Assembly (NCBI GenBank): GCA_009869945.1
Contig: WIXG01000139.1
Location: 1 to 64,000 of the forward strand
Direction of reading: 5' to 3'
Origin: Mesaphorura yosii
Taxonomy: Eukaryota > Arthropoda > Collembola > Poduromorpha > Tullbergiidae
DNA: 64,000 bases
Position numbers and translations under genes: made by a program. The notes under the pieces were generated by a model that worked only from the letters and a program-made list of their open reading frames with translations, was not told the origin of the DNA and ran no database searches. Below are positions 38,501 to 53,500 of the stretch, piece after piece. Position 1 is the first letter of the stretch; each line of letters opens with the position of its first letter.

Positions 38501-41500
38501 AGGCTTTCTCGCGGGCATTTATTCTCATATTAAAAATTTACATTTCTGCTGGCAAGCACGTAATCCAGGTCAGAAAGCCTCCACCGCCGTGTCTCGCGTT
38601 TGCCCTGATATGAGATTCCAAAGTCAGTTTAGTCAGTGAGCCTGTGGGTTTTATTCAAGCCTGAATACCTTTTGCTTGTAAGTCGCTTTACGAAGGCATG
38701 GAGCGTGTAATTCCTGCCATAATTGTAAATTCTTCTTTGACCGTTATTGCCTCGCACGCACGCCCACGTAGAAATCTAGGACAGTTGGTAATCAATTCGC
38801 TGACTTCCGTAAACACGATCTCTGTCGTGAAAGAATGTGACAGCGGCGGGGTGCGAGTCAGTGAATGACATTTCCCAAATGAGAATTTAGAAGATGACCA
38901 GTTGGGAGACAGGAAAGGACAGCGTGCCAAAAGTCCAAAGCTCAGCTCCAAACCCAAATTCCACGACACGACATGAAAGTGACAAGGAATAAAGAAATCT
39001 GAATCAAGTAAGGAAGTTCAGTCATGCAATATTGAAAACCCAATACGTTGATCTCATAAATCCAGGCAGGAGCAGACAGCTAAATGTGTGCACGCACTCT
39101 CTGCCTGCGTACCGTCGAGACCAAAACTCTGAAAAGGCTAAATATTTAATGAATGAGAAAGCAAAGGAGAAGAAAGTCAAAGAAATGAGACTGGTTGAAC
39201 GACTTGAACAGAATGTAGAACGAGAAGGCCCAGGAAGTCAGGCAATGGAGCTCAACGCAGCAGGTGGTGGCGAAAGTTCGTCAACGTCAATGCCTTGCGA
39301 TTACTGTCACAATAGTAAAACCTGGAGCGAAACTAACAGCAAGTTCGGTTTAAACCTCTGAAGCTATGACGTTCGATGCTCAGTAATGTTCCACGGAACT
39401 TTAAGACACTGTGTTAAGTTGAAGTTGCATTTATAAATAGTTTGCGTACAGCAGACCGTTTCGCCAGCAGTCCATAGACATAGAATGGTAGGCTTTAGGC
39501 TTTCCATGAATGCGGACGTTTCATTCAATTTGTTCAATAAACATGCAGGCACATTTCTCTGATTGAAGCGCTACACGTTACATGTTACGATGTTGAATGA
39601 CCAGCGCCAACTTGCTCAGGGCAAAACCGCCTTCGTATGAAACTGGTCATTGTTAGATGATACAATGGTAAAAGTGATTTATTTACCAAAATCAATATTT
39701 TATGTAAATAGTGCGGTTGTCTGTTACTGTTTCCAATTGTGAGCAGATACCTTTTGCCTGTCTGTTCTCACTTGCACGTAGTGTGGCTCAGATTTCAATG
39801 AAGATGAGTTCAGCTTCCAGATCGTCCCGGACTCTGGGTCCTTTGAACTAGTGAACATATTGCAGATTGCCCACCAGAACTGAAACCGCATTCACAGTAC
39901 ACGATACGCAATAAAATTAATAGCACTAGAAGACTCGTTCATCATCCTCTGCATCGACATCGACTGCGGTCAATAGAAAGATGCAAAATTGGTCACTATA
40001 AATAATGAATTTGAATGAGTAATTGAAACGAACTCAACCACAATCACAATCGATTGATATTAAACATTATTGAAATAACCTGCAAACCTCGATGGAGTGA
40101 ATCCAACGACAATGAATGGAATCTTAAAATTTACTGCTAGGTGATAATGATAAATACGCGCTAGACTGGAATGTAATAACCCCGAGAGACTCCTGTCTGA
40201 TGTCACGTCGGGCCATTGCCATTGCGTTGACTCCTTTGTCTTGTTTTCGTTATTACACCATTAATATTGAGAGACAATAGCACCTATTGAACGCTTGTTA
40301 CGTTGTTTATCTCCTCATCTGTATCACCATCGTCTGTCGCATTCCGTCTCTGCTAACTAATCCTGTGTCTAATTCATGTCTGTGTGACTCCGGACGCTAA
40401 TGAATACCAAATACCAATCCGAGGATTACAATAGTGATGGCAGTAATCGCTTTCCAGGCACGGCAGCTCAGCACACAGGGACGGTGCACACACTTAAAGG
40501 GATTTGTCTCGTTGAATTTGAACAAAGTTCGTGAAAGCAGATAACTCGTACTCACATCCATACGTGTACGTAGAAGCCTGTACTGCACTGCGAAAACTTT
40601 GCCATTCAAGAAGAAAAATGAGAAAACGAGAGACAGAAGGAATGAGACTGAGATCAACTCTCAATTAATAACTTCAAGTCTTTCTCTCTTGAACCAAACT
40701 AAACTCAATTCAACAAAACTTTTCCCTTTCTTTCTCGTGCTTGCGAGTTCTACTTGACATTTTACACTTCTCATTCACCATTCATCGAATTACCGTAGAG
40801 TGAAAGTGCAAAAGGTATTGTGAAAAATGTTCTGCTAGTGTGCATGGAAATTCAGTGTCACTCTCACTCTTTCGCTCTCATTTCCTTTTTATCTGTACGG
40901 CACTTGTGAGAGTGCCATACTGCAGAATTCTAGTAAGTGCTACAAGCGCCAGCTCCAGCACAGGGATGGCACTTGACATTAATTACATTCTTGTCTAATT
41001 TGAAACAAATTCCTGAACTTTGAGCTCATGCTCTCGGTGAAGGGCTGAAAGTAATTACCAATTTGATATGAATTCATGCAGTTAACTTGTGTCATCAAGT
41101 GAAAGCGTGTCAAGAAGGGGTTCTTGGATCCCGGGTCCAAGGGTCAACTACTTGAAATTAGAGCTCGCACACGGGCCTCTCGTGAAACCAAGTCGCGTCT
41201 AAACCCTAACCTTCCGAACGTGAATAAGCGGAAAGTATAGCGAAGAGCTGTAGAGTATAAAACTAAATTAAACAATTATTTTTCAAAGTGCAATAACTAT
41301 ATATACTTGTTTATGGGAAAAGTGTCAATTTAATGTGTCGAAGAAGCAAGTTTCTGCGAAATAAAGTTTCTCCGTTCGTCTTAAGTGCGTACAGGTTATT
41401 AAGTACTTGAGGTAGACGCTGGTAGCCAAAAGCAGCATTACCAGCACTATGGCACAACAGAATGAAGCGCGAATTGTGTTCAAGAAATACGACCTCCGGG

Positions 41501-44500
41501 GCCAAAGAAATCCAAAGATCGTGGACCAAGAACAAGACCAAAGCAAGTCAAGCCACGAATACAAAGGACAACACTTAAGCCCAGCCTACCCGCGCCTTGA
41601 CTGCTAAGAGTGAAAGGAAGACGAGGAAATGAGAACAACGAACGGTGATCAATTAAAGCGCAGACACATTCTCAAAGGAAAAATGAATCTTGAAAGGAAT
41701 GAAAGCAAGAAATCGATTAGTGACGCTGTACATCGCCTCATCCTAAACTAAAATGTGCAACAACCCAACTACTGTTCGGGCTCGGGCGTGGAAAAGAATT
41801 AAGAGAGAAAGGTCATACACACTACAAAGGAGAAAAAAGTGTACGGTTAAAGAATAGCGAGGAGAAGGAAAGAAAGTGGAACTTATGAAATTGTATCCAC
41901 GCACACCCATAAGAACAACCCGTAACACTGCACATGGACGAATAAATAATATCTCGCATTTCGCGTCTTGCGTATTGGGATCTTCAGGAAATTGTTGGAA
42001 TTTATTCAAGAGGTCTTCATATCCATCAGAATTGAAAGCATTGAGTCAGATTCGAAACAGAAGGGAGTCCATCTTTAATTTCTTCGAAGCTTTCATCTCG
42101 GGTGATCCGCAAAATTAAACCAGAAATTGTATCTTTTATCTTTTTTGATACGCCAGACCATAAGCACACCAACGCAGATCGTTTTGCTCTAAATCCTCTG
42201 ACCAGCCGCAGCCCAGAAGGATCGTATATGACTTACATGTTTGGGATTCGACGGCGGGTTTGTGTTTGTGGCTGTCTCTGTTTTAAAATAGGTTTTTTGT
42301 TTTATTATTAGTCTTGTGCATAACGTGTAAGGAAAGCGCATAAAGCTTCAGGAAACTTATTAACTACGAGACCCAGGAAGAAGGTGGACACAAAACAGAA
42401 CACAATTTACAATGTGTACATGAACATGGGTAGAAGCTTGAGTGTGTATCGGCCACACATGCAATTTAACCGCGTTGTAACATAACTAACGCTCACGGGA
42501 GCATAAAACGCTATCCACGCTCCACAGACTGACTAACTTGTCCGCCTGGTCCAGACTTACGATTGTTCTTTTCCATCACTTCTTCCATCTCCAGCTTCCT
42601 TTCCTCATCGTCTTTCCTACTTTCAATTTTAATCCAAAGAAAAATAGAAAAGAAAATCTTTTAAAACTACTGAAGCTTGAAAGAGAAGAAAGCCAAGAGG
42701 AAACGGTCGACGACGGGCTTGAAGTTACAAAGAAAAATACAAACACACAACCACCACGGAGGACGTCAATCGTATAGAGCGGAACACATAACCAATAGCA
42801 ATGTATACGATACCATGCCGTGCCGTGAGCAGTACAGAGCACGGTACGCACAACAATGTAATAAGATTTCGACGCAAGATATTCCATTCTTCTTAGGTTT
42901 GTTACTCAACGAATCAGTGAAGTGGAAGACACAATCTTGCTCTTCACTCCGGAGCGATACTGCTGCTTCTCGTTACTTTCACTCGTTACTCTCTTTCAAT
43001 TGTTGTCTGCTCTGTTTACTCTTTATGAATCCAATTGGCAAACTAACGGCAAAGTGTAATAATATTAGTAGACCAATGCAGCTAGACAGCTAAAGCTGCA
43101 TTGATATCAGGGATTCAATCACTTCACAGGGTAGCGGCGAGGCCGAACATCGTGAGGGTGGAATCAGACCAGAGTCAACCGCAAACTTTTATTCTGGATC
43201 TTGTGTCAAAGAAAACTCGTATTTTATGATCTTGTTTGGCCTTGGTCCATGTCAAATTAAAAGATAGTGGAATAGATAGCCGCTTGCTGACGCTGAGGAC
43301 GCTTGTACATGGTAGCTGATTGGACACGAACTGAGGGTATGAACTTTTATCTGCCCGATATAAAACGAACAAACTGTCAGCCAAGAGTAGATTGTACAGG
43401 ATGCACGTAAGTTTAGCAAACCACATTCCGCGTGCACAAATCTCATGAGCGTATGACAATGAAATGGTTACACTTCGAACGAATGCGAATGCGTTGAGCG
43501 TATCAGGAAATCCGTTTAAGTTTGAATGACACCGAAGAAGGCAAAGGCATAACTATGTCCACGAGTTCGGACTTGGGCTAGGGCGCTTAAAATATTCTGT
43601 GCTGCTGTCTCGCCTGCCATGTGGTTTTGTGAACCGGGAAAAGTTGTCAACTTGCACCTACAATGTACAATGAGATGCAGGGTTGCCTGTCTCCACATTC
43701 ACATGCCACAACCGTCACAATACGTCTGTTGTCTGAATGCCTGCCTGTCTGTCTGCGTATGCGTGTCGGGAGCCAATATGTTTATGTAAGGATTATGTAA
43801 TATGCGTTTCCACTTAAATTTACCATATCTCTCATGGCAGAGGACGACACGACAGACACGACGCGGCTCCACATTCTGAATACATTTACTCTAAATAAGA
43901 TAAAAGGAAATCGTGGTTGGCGTTGGCGGCGATGGATTGCAGTTTTATATGAAATACGAATTTTGAAGGGCAAATTTAATACCCTCAAGTTTTTATGCTT
44001 CACATAAACCCGCAATTCTATTTAGATTAGCCGTGTCGTTCTTGGCACGAATCAAAGTCTTATTCCACAAGCTCTGTGTTACAGAGCTCATTTGTACGCT
44101 GTTTTTCACGGCGACTCAAGCTTGCAGCAGGTAACGTTGAAAGAGAGTCTCGATTTTGAATTTGCACTTGTATTTGTACGCTTTCACCATAAAAATACAA
44201 AGCGAATGAATCCTTTTAGATTTGTAGTAAAGTAAAGTCACATGAAATCCTCTCAGGATGCAACCATTTCAATCTTATCTCATTACCGATCTGATGCGGT
44301 GAAAGTGGGACTGACTGCTAGAGAGTCCCTTCAATTTCCAATGTCATTGCAAAATACGGATACTTGTCTTGCTCCTGCATTTCACACGCTGCGCGTGCAC
44401 ATTATTCGTGTAAACGCAACACCATAAGTCCATTCGCAATTCAAAAATGGAGAATCATTCGTACACACTTTGTAGCTCGGATTCAACTCGTTAAATTTGG

Positions 44501-47500
44501 AAGGTGTAGCCGCAGGATCGGGTTAAAATTCTATTTGACTACTGCAAGCTTATTGCCGCCCGTCGCCTCGAAACTCGACACTTAGGATCCGAGAAGCTGG
44601 AACGTCAAATCCATTCATGAAATGTTCAGCGTTCCTCTGTCAAGGCATTTACAGTTACAGCATAAGGTCGTGTTATAAAAGTAAACAAAGAAATGCAAAA
44701 CGTTTGACACGCTCCCCACGAGCCACGACACTTCCAAAAGATAACTTGACACAAGTTCAATATCGGGTTCTGCACAGTCATTGCAGTAACACAATGACAG
44801 TGCAGGAATTCCACAGGAAACTTGGCTGCTGGTATTCGTTCGTATTTGGTATCAGAATCAATAACCTTGTTTCACGTTCAGTTTGCCCTTTCATTTCACG
44901 TGTCAGTCTTTTTATTGAGACCTGCTCGATGATATTTGCCTGCATTCTTATGATATGCAGGCAAATCAGAAGAAGGTCTCATCATCAACTTTACTCTGAT
45001 GATGGGACGCAGCTAACTTTTGACTGCAGCCTGCTGAGCTCATGCTCATGCAGAGGCATCAGCGTAAAGCCATATCAAAATATACGCTGAACCATAGTTC
45101 CCCCTGTGCCCTAACGGAAAGGAATATCCCTGCTGAGTTTGCTGACACGATCAAATGCACACGCGCAGGAATCTCTTCGTTGTCATTTTTAATATTAATT
45201 CACCGCTGAAGAAGAGAAGGAAAAAGATGGGAGAGTGCAAGATCACATTCAAGTCAACAAAAACGTCGAATATCTTATTACATCGGTGCGCGTGGTTGCA
45301 AGGTTAGAACCAGCGTTCAGTCGAGTCGAGCGGAGTCGCTCGTTCAAGTTTAAATTGGTATCTTTTTCATTTCTTTCGTCACTCGTCACGCAAAAGACAC
45401 AAGCCTACTTTCCATTTTTCAAGCTATGTGCAGAGCAACATGAAAGATGAAATGGTGCGGACTCGCTACGCCCTGCATTACCTGGCAAATGTTGAGAGAA
45501 TACCGAATGGATATTGAATTTTTGTTCATTTTTTCTTGGTCCATTCATTCCATTTCCACTTTCACTTTTATTGGTGCAGATTTCTTTCTCCAACATTCAA
45601 TATTGTAGCCCAGTTGAAAGTATTCGCTTTATCTTTCACAGCCTTTCGTGGGTGCAGGGCTTACTTGCTCCACACGTAGAGCACATTACAGGGGCTTAAC
45701 AGTTAAGAAATAGATTTTGAGTCTGTGAGCTGTGAGTCGTTTCTATAATATCACTTTCACTCGCATTTACACGTACCCCGTACGAAGAGCATAATCCTCA
45801 GGAGGCACTTACTCATACTCATACTGGTAAGGTAACGAAACATGGATTTTTGAAGTGAGCCTCCGATTCTGGTGACATAGACTGACATTAGACGAGCAAT
45901 GCCGTTTTTTATTGCAGCGATTGTCATTTGGAAACATTTGCGTTAAATTTACAAATGGGACAGTTAGCTAACGGGTGCCTTACATGCCATCGTAAAACGC
46001 AAATACGTACGGTAATGACCATGCAAGCGTGTTATGGTCTCGACACAATTACCAAAAATGGCAACTTCCTCACTCTTTGAATTCCTTCCAGCGAAAGTTT
46101 ATACTTGCTACTGCTTCTTGTCTTTGTCAAAATAAGTCATTTGTATAATTGCTCCACTTGGGTCTCGGCCAAAGCAAGCCAATGGAGCGTGACAATACGC
46201 GAGGGCCTGCGGCGCATGGAACGGTTGAATCTGTGCACGTGCATGTGTCTACTACAACTGGAATTAATGATTAAGAATTGGAAGGAATTACTGAGCAGAA
46301 TGGGGTCAGCCCCTTTTGTGTTTGACTGTCACTTTTGGAGCTTGTGTCCCTTGAAACGCTTACATCATTGCACTTTGGACGGAGCAGAGCAAATGCCAAT
46401 GCAATAAAAGAAAGTGAATGCATAAATGTATTCAATTTTATGAAGTTAATCGTGCCCGTCGACCTCGTAGAAACAGCCTAAGCAATTAACCTTGCAATCT
46501 TACTGAATTCTTAACATTCGGCCATCTTTCAATCGAATCAAATCGGAGTACGGAATACTTTTCTAACTGAAAGACACGCTTCTTTGTTTATTTCAATGTT
46601 TTGCAGATTCGTTCAAGTATGAATTACTCCGAAAGCTAAAAATTAGTGAAGAATTTCTCTGAAATTTTTGACACAAAGGGATTCTTGATAAAGAACTTGA
46701 AAAATTCTGTGAAATCAATTCCTTAAGTGCACGGACACAAATGGAGCAAGATTGCACATGGCACTTGCATTACTAACAAATTAGCCTTGATGCAACACGG
46801 TTGTGCTTTAACTTTCGAAGCTCTAAAGAGATTTTACCAGCAGACGCAGGTACGCCAAATAGATTGCTTTCAATACCATCTGCGAGTCAGTAAAACCGGA
46901 GCAGAGTTTAGAAGAATGTGTATCCTATAATTGGATTCGACCTTCAACTTAAATAAGATTGATATTCGCGCATGGTAATGACAATGAAACACATTTTACA
47001 TATCGGGAGCCAATTTGCTGGCTTTTGATTTCAATTTCCGAGCACTACTTTGACGGTGCACTTGCTCATTTTGCTACCCATCTGCTACACATGGAACTTA
47101 AACGCATCATCCCGATTCAGTCTTTAGCTACATTTACATGCACTTAGCATAAAATGCAATGGCACACTGATTCGTAGAATTTTTGTCTTCTTCCAAAGCG
47201 CTCGTTCAAATCGAGCTCGCAACTACTTTCTTCGGGTATTTATTGCCAGCAAATGGAGAAAAATAAATTAGGCAAGTTCGCAAGTCCTGACTGAAACTTT
47301 TCGTAGATGGTCACAGCGTTGGAAAGTTTATCCAACCGATCTTGTATTTAAATCATAATTAGTACGCTGAAATCCGAAGAAACGCGAAGCACGTGCAACG
47401 CTTCAGTTGAGAAGACCAAAGCAAAGGAAATAAATTAGAGAAACAAAAAGCGATCCGAAATGTAAATGACAAAGAAAGTAAAGCTTGAGCTTAAGGCATG

Positions 47501-50500
47501 GGGAAAATATTATGACGTAGCGCAGAAATATGAGCAAGACAGAGATACGACAGACGAAGCGATACAGCACGGCGAACAAGCAACCACGTACAACTCTGCC
47601 GCATTGGTCTGAAATATAAATTATGAAGAAAGCAGCACGGCAGAGTAAAGATGAATGTAGCCTGGCATGGTTGGGAAAGGAAGCATGAGCTGATTTTAAA
47701 TCAGAGAACGGCCGTAATAAAAGAAAAGAATGACTGTGAGACGGAGAAAGGTTTAAGTCAAAAAGTAGTACATGAAAAATCACAGGAAACCGAGACAAGT
47801 TGCGCATTTACTGCTCATAGTACAACAAAAGCGCCATCGCGTTGTCAGTTGACTGTCTCTTCAGCAATTGTAATGTGAACTTTACTTGTGGGAGTGCGGC
47901 GACGGCGTGCACTGCATTGTTTTTCCGTTCGCAATATGGCCCGCATCATTATTATCGTCATCATGGAGTCAGTTTCGAAGTGAAAGCAGCAGCAAACGGT
48001 AAATACACGAAAAAAGAAATGTCCACGGGGAGAGGCAATAAGTCCAATTGCACATCCCGAGATGTTACGCCTAAACAAGACAGTCGCAAGTCACATCTTC
48101 TAAACATCCCGTATGACATCAGATTTGCTGCGCTCTGCCTGGCAGCCTATTTGTTCATACTTCGTACTTGGCGATTTACAATCAGATAATGGGCTCGTAA
48201 CGATCGGCCATAATAATAATACACATCGTAATTGTACCGAACAGAGTCGTAATCATGACATAACAATCGTCAGTTCTGGTTTTCCGTTGTTTTGAGCTCA
48301 GTGAGCAATGATCGCGTAACAATTCATATTATGATCACGCAGCACCCGCACAAGTGTTAGTGAAGAGTGAAAGCTACCACAAGTCAGGAGATTCTCTCTC
48401 TAAAGCCAGGAATAATCCTCGCCAACAGAAGTCTTCCCGGGATTTAAACGTTATATAAAGTAATGATTGTAATTTGAGTCTCACCAGTCTCACGACCATA
48501 GTCTCGAAATAGCTCACTTTTTTGAGTTTATGTTAAGCGCTTAGTGCTTAGTTTTAGTTTTATCCCTTGCATTATGCAGGCGATAATGTTGTTTACAATT
48601 TACAGTGTGAAAGGGTAGAGGAGTCGGAGTCAGAAATAAGTCCACTTATTGACACCATTCAGAAAAATGATGAGGTATAAATATTTCACTTTGCGGTCTT
48701 TGCGTTTCAAAAGCACAGCATCAGTAAGCCGAAGCCATTGCCTTAATTGTAACAAATGTGTCGTGTAAGTGGTCGTTACGACTACTTTTAAAGTTGTGCT
48801 CGTGTGGATGTGATGCTATTTTGCATACACCTTTTTTGTGTACTCCCCAGCACACAGTTAAAGTTGCCGTTCGATATGATTGTGATTTCTCTCATTGAAG
48901 TTTCCTATCTGCCATCACAGTCATTCCTAATTCGGATTTGAACGAGATGTGTGTGTGTCTGCAGACTCTGAGCGCTTCCAAAGGCGCAGAAGATGAGAAA
49001 TGACTTAACTTTTCTTAGTCCCTGTTTCTGTCTTTTCGAACCTCTCGTGTATTGAAACTTACTAACTTTACTTTTACCAGTCGGCAGACTCGTGTCCGCG
49101 CCCTCCCCTTGCCTGCCTGCACACGTTATCTCCTAAGCTTATAACATTCCAGGCGCACGCTTCTGCAAGCGAAAGCAGCTTGCGTTTGCTGTCGCAAAGC
49201 CTTAATGCAAAAATAGAGAGGAAAGTTATTATATATTGACTGTATGCTCTCGCAATTTCTTAGGTTTTGACATGTCATTCTTTCCTGCCTCAAGCTTTCC
49301 TGCTTTACGAATATCCTGCACTGGTTCAGCACTGGTTTCCCTGAAGGAGAGTCTGCTGTGCACGAGACAAGATGGAGAATACGAATCACAGCATTGCCAT
49401 GCACAGAAAAGTAAAGTGCTGCAAAGTATGTGGAGGTATGTTGATGATGTCGGTGCCAACGCCAGCCAAACTTTCAAAATTTAGCATCCGAAATTCGTAT
49501 TCACGTTCGCTTTCACGCACATTTTGTCCTTCTTTAGATGTCCGTGCCATACGCAAAATAATCACCGGCTCAACGAACTCTGTGCGAACTCCGAAATCCG
49601 GAACAGTGGACGCGCATTGATTTTTTGCACTGAATACGTTCCGAGTGCAACTTCTTCCAACTTTCTTAAGGCCATTTTGCGTTTCATACATTTGCTGTCA
49701 TCCAGAATCCGATAAGGCAATAATGACCATTCACAAAGAGGGAAATGCGAAATGCCAAAAATTTCTGTACTTTTTTTCATGTTCATTGTGAAATCAAACA
49801 AAGAGGCCAGCTCGGTCGAGCAGAGAAGAGAAGAGGAAGAAGCCGAGGAAGAATTTCATATCTTGGAGAGAATCTTTATATTATTGTCGTTTCCCCGTTG
49901 TGAAAGCCAAAAACACTTTCTTACAAGTTGGGTATAAAGTAGAAAAGGACAGACTCGGACTCTCATTCTCCGGACAGAGACAAACATGGACCATGAACCA
50001 CGACTACGGAAGCCCAACGAACAGCGACCAAGTGAAGGTGGAAACACACATTACAAAAGAAAAATGTAATAAAATGCGATACCAAACCAAGCGTGAGAGA
50101 TTCACATGCAATAATGGCAAACATTTACCGTTACACTTGAGAATGGAGTGGCCCATTCCTTTCTCCATGTAAAAGAACGCAGGATTTCATTCACTTTCCC
50201 AGTGTCTTCGTGTCCGTGGCCCTGGTCCGACTGGCCGGCCCTAATGATCGTATTTTCGGTGAACTGATGAAAGATAAGAACTGACAAGCTAAAGATGAAG
50301 AGAAAGTTTAAATCAAAGCGCCTACTACAGGCTAATAATTGCAGGCCGCAGGTATTTGTATTTCTGCTTCACAAGTTTGGACATAGTGACCGACTTCCTA
50401 AAGGCATTAATTTCCTTTGCTGTCACATCAAACTCGAAAACGATTTCGGTCACGCAAAGAGAATGCACTATTTGAAATGACACTCTTGTTGACCTTTCGG

Positions 50501-53500
50501 ACTCTGGTTCGATTCACCGGGCAAGTATACATTGAACGAAGGGCTTCCTGTAATGGTGAATTTGTCATGAAAGTGCAATGGAGTAAAGAGAAGACTTGTT
50601 TACCTTTAAATTTGTACCCAAACCGAATCGACCAATAATGCGCTTGGAAGTTCGACGTTAAGCTTGTCAACACGCATTTTATTCTGAAATGACAAACGAT
50701 TCGAAAGTGCACAGTGCACACTTGCCCTAATTTCTCTCAAACCTCATTTTCAGCGGAATCAAGGAGTGGAAACGAATGTTCGAAGCAAGTGCCATTGTTC
50801 TCGGGTTATTTAGGTCAAGCCTTTAATTTAGTTTGTCATTGAGCAAGACAAAGCGACGGAGGGCATGCAAGCAATGAAGTTTCTGACAGCATATCAAAAT
50901 CAAATTAGCCCTATAATTGTCAACGTCAGTTTCCAGGCAAGGCAAGGCTTTCTCTCGCACTATGTCCTTCAGGAATTCGCGAAATCTAATCCCAGCACTT
51001 GAAAGACTCGCAGCTATCTCGCATGGCAGCAGTGACGATCATTAATCTGAGTGGGACTTAATTAAATAATTAAGGGCGAAAGAACTTCTTCAACGCGAAC
51101 AAGAAAAGGCACGAGCGAGTAGAGCACGAGGCGGTGAAAGAAAGAGGACTGTGAAAGGAAATTAAATATTCGTAACACGTTATGTTCCTGAAAAGAGAAA
51201 TGAGAAGAGCCTTTTGTAGTCGACTCTTTCCTCGGCTCGAATGAAATTTTCTCGTTGTGTTTACAAAAATGTAACCTCGTCAGTGTTCGGCTAGACTTTC
51301 ATTATTATGCCTGAAATTTTAGAATGCGTACAACCACGTCTTGTACTTGCATTTGAAGGCAATGACAATGCACGGGAGTGACTGATAAAACAAAGTTCAG
51401 GGAGCCCGAATTCCAAATCACTGAATCCCTACACAAATACTGCATGGCCTGGTGAAATTTCAATTTGTTATGTAAAACAACATTGCGAGAGGGAAACGAG
51501 TTTGATTTTGAGCTCTCGTCGTCCTACACAAGAGTCTAGCATCTAGCTGCAGTTTCACGGTATTCTCTTTTCATGTTCCGTGTTTCACGGTTTCCGTGTT
51601 TTGTTCCTGCCGTTGTTGAATTGAAGGCTACGCCATAGCCGATGCTATTGGCACTATCTTAACCAGTTCTGATGCTGAACTACAAAGGAATCTCCATTAT
51701 TAGTATTCCTCGCTTCGTGTACATTTTATTCATTAGATTCTACACTCAATGCATGCGAAAACAGAAACTTCAACTTCAATAATTAATTAAGAGGAAACTC
51801 GGCCATGATGGTTGTGGCTGCACGGCTCTCAGCACAAAACCCTGCCGTATACGGGTTTTGCTGTAGTTGAGGAATCCACTCGAAATGCTAAGTGTTTACA
51901 AAATGCTAAGCGAATGCCATCATTTCAATCACATGTATTATGAATTAATAATAAATTCTCGTACTCGTTACAGCTTCGAAGAGATCTAAGTGGTTCTTGT
52001 ATGTACGCACTTGGCCTCTTTGGTAGTAACTTTGAGAGTTGAAGAGGTTTTTCGAGTACTAATTTGACTAATTCTGACTCCTCAAATCAATAGTTACCTA
52101 GCCCGCCTCGGTCATGGCATGCAGGGAATCATGCAACTTCATGCATGTTGGTTCAGTAATTAAAAGCAATAGCAAAAAGAGAATATTGAAAACTCGTTCG
52201 AAGTTTTCGAAGGCGTCACCACACCGCTCGGTTTGCCGAGTGATTTATTGCGGGCAATAATGCAAATGGCAAATGGAAAATTCAATGTCGTGTGAGGTTT
52301 GACCTTTACCTATCGTCTATCGTGCGTTGCATCGAAATTTCAAGCGTGTAGAGCTCGCCTTTGCCAGCAGAAGGAGTAAAGGCCAAGACTCCAAGACTGT
52401 AGTCCACTCTGTTGACGTACATCGGTCTATTAATGGAATTTATTTCCACCGCCGGTGCATTTCCCGTTTCATTCAACCGAGCGATGAGGATGAGGTCAGC
52501 CCTCCGCTTGTAGTTGCAGTTTCGGAAGGGGAAAGTAATGGCCAGGCTGAAAGTACATCTTTAGACAATCCGAAAATTAACCCTCACGCAGAAACCAGAA
52601 ACAGCGAGCGGCAACCAACAACCAACCAACTTTTTGAACCCATGTGGTAATAAACTTTACAAAATGAAGTTACAAACTTTTACTTTTCTAAATCGTGAAC
52701 GTGAACGTCTCTCAATGCCTGCCGCCTGTGCATCTTGGACTGGTTACATCCTTACGAGCGTGTTCGTGTGCGTGGCGTGTGCAGCAGTTGCATCTCTCGC
52801 TGCACGCTGAATGCCGAGATAAGAGAAACTTAAAGGCGTAGGCGCAGACTGCACTTGTTTATTTTATTCCGAGAAAATGTAAGAAATCACGCAACTGCTT
52901 TAATAATAGTACTAAGTTTCTAATTTCAAGTGTGGGGAAAGTGTGGAATGCTCTCGCTCTCACAGAATCACGGAGTGGTGTTGTTTGAGCGTAATCCGTG
53001 CAACATGAGAGCCCGAGAACGTGAGTGAAAAATTGTCAAGAACGTCCTCCCGCTAGCGCCGAGCTCCACATCCACGTAGGAGTGAAAGCCTGCCGAGAGT
53101 AAAATAGAGTGTTAAGCAATAACCTTAAGTTTAAGTTGTTCCTAAGCCCCCGGTATTTTATTACTTAAAAACGTAATAAATTTTTCAGAACTACGCTGTG
53201 TATTGCCTGCCTGCCGTATGGATATTTAGAATTGAGAATATCTTCATACTTTGCATTACTTTGCAGAAGTTTGGCTTTCACTTTGATGCTGCCTTCTGTG
53301 TCTGCTACTTTCGTAAGAATTTGAGTTCAATTTGCTAAAAGGCCAGGCCAGAGCGGCACATGAGATGAAAGGAACGCGCTGAAATGCACGACGAGTAAAA
53401 GATTCAACTTTCACTGAAACCTTTCCTGTGAGGCATCAACTTTTCGTTGCTCGCAGGTGGATATTCTATGTGGATATTTGAATATGCTTATGTTCTTCGA

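Noticed and set aside
42538-42887. Low-complexity frames rich in Lys/Glu or Ser/Phe on opposite strands
   Set aside because: These are simple-sequence effects of purine/pyrimidine-rich DNA.
50500-50530. tRNA B-box-like GGTTCGATTC
   Set aside because: No matching A box or cloverleaf is present in the preceding 70 bases.
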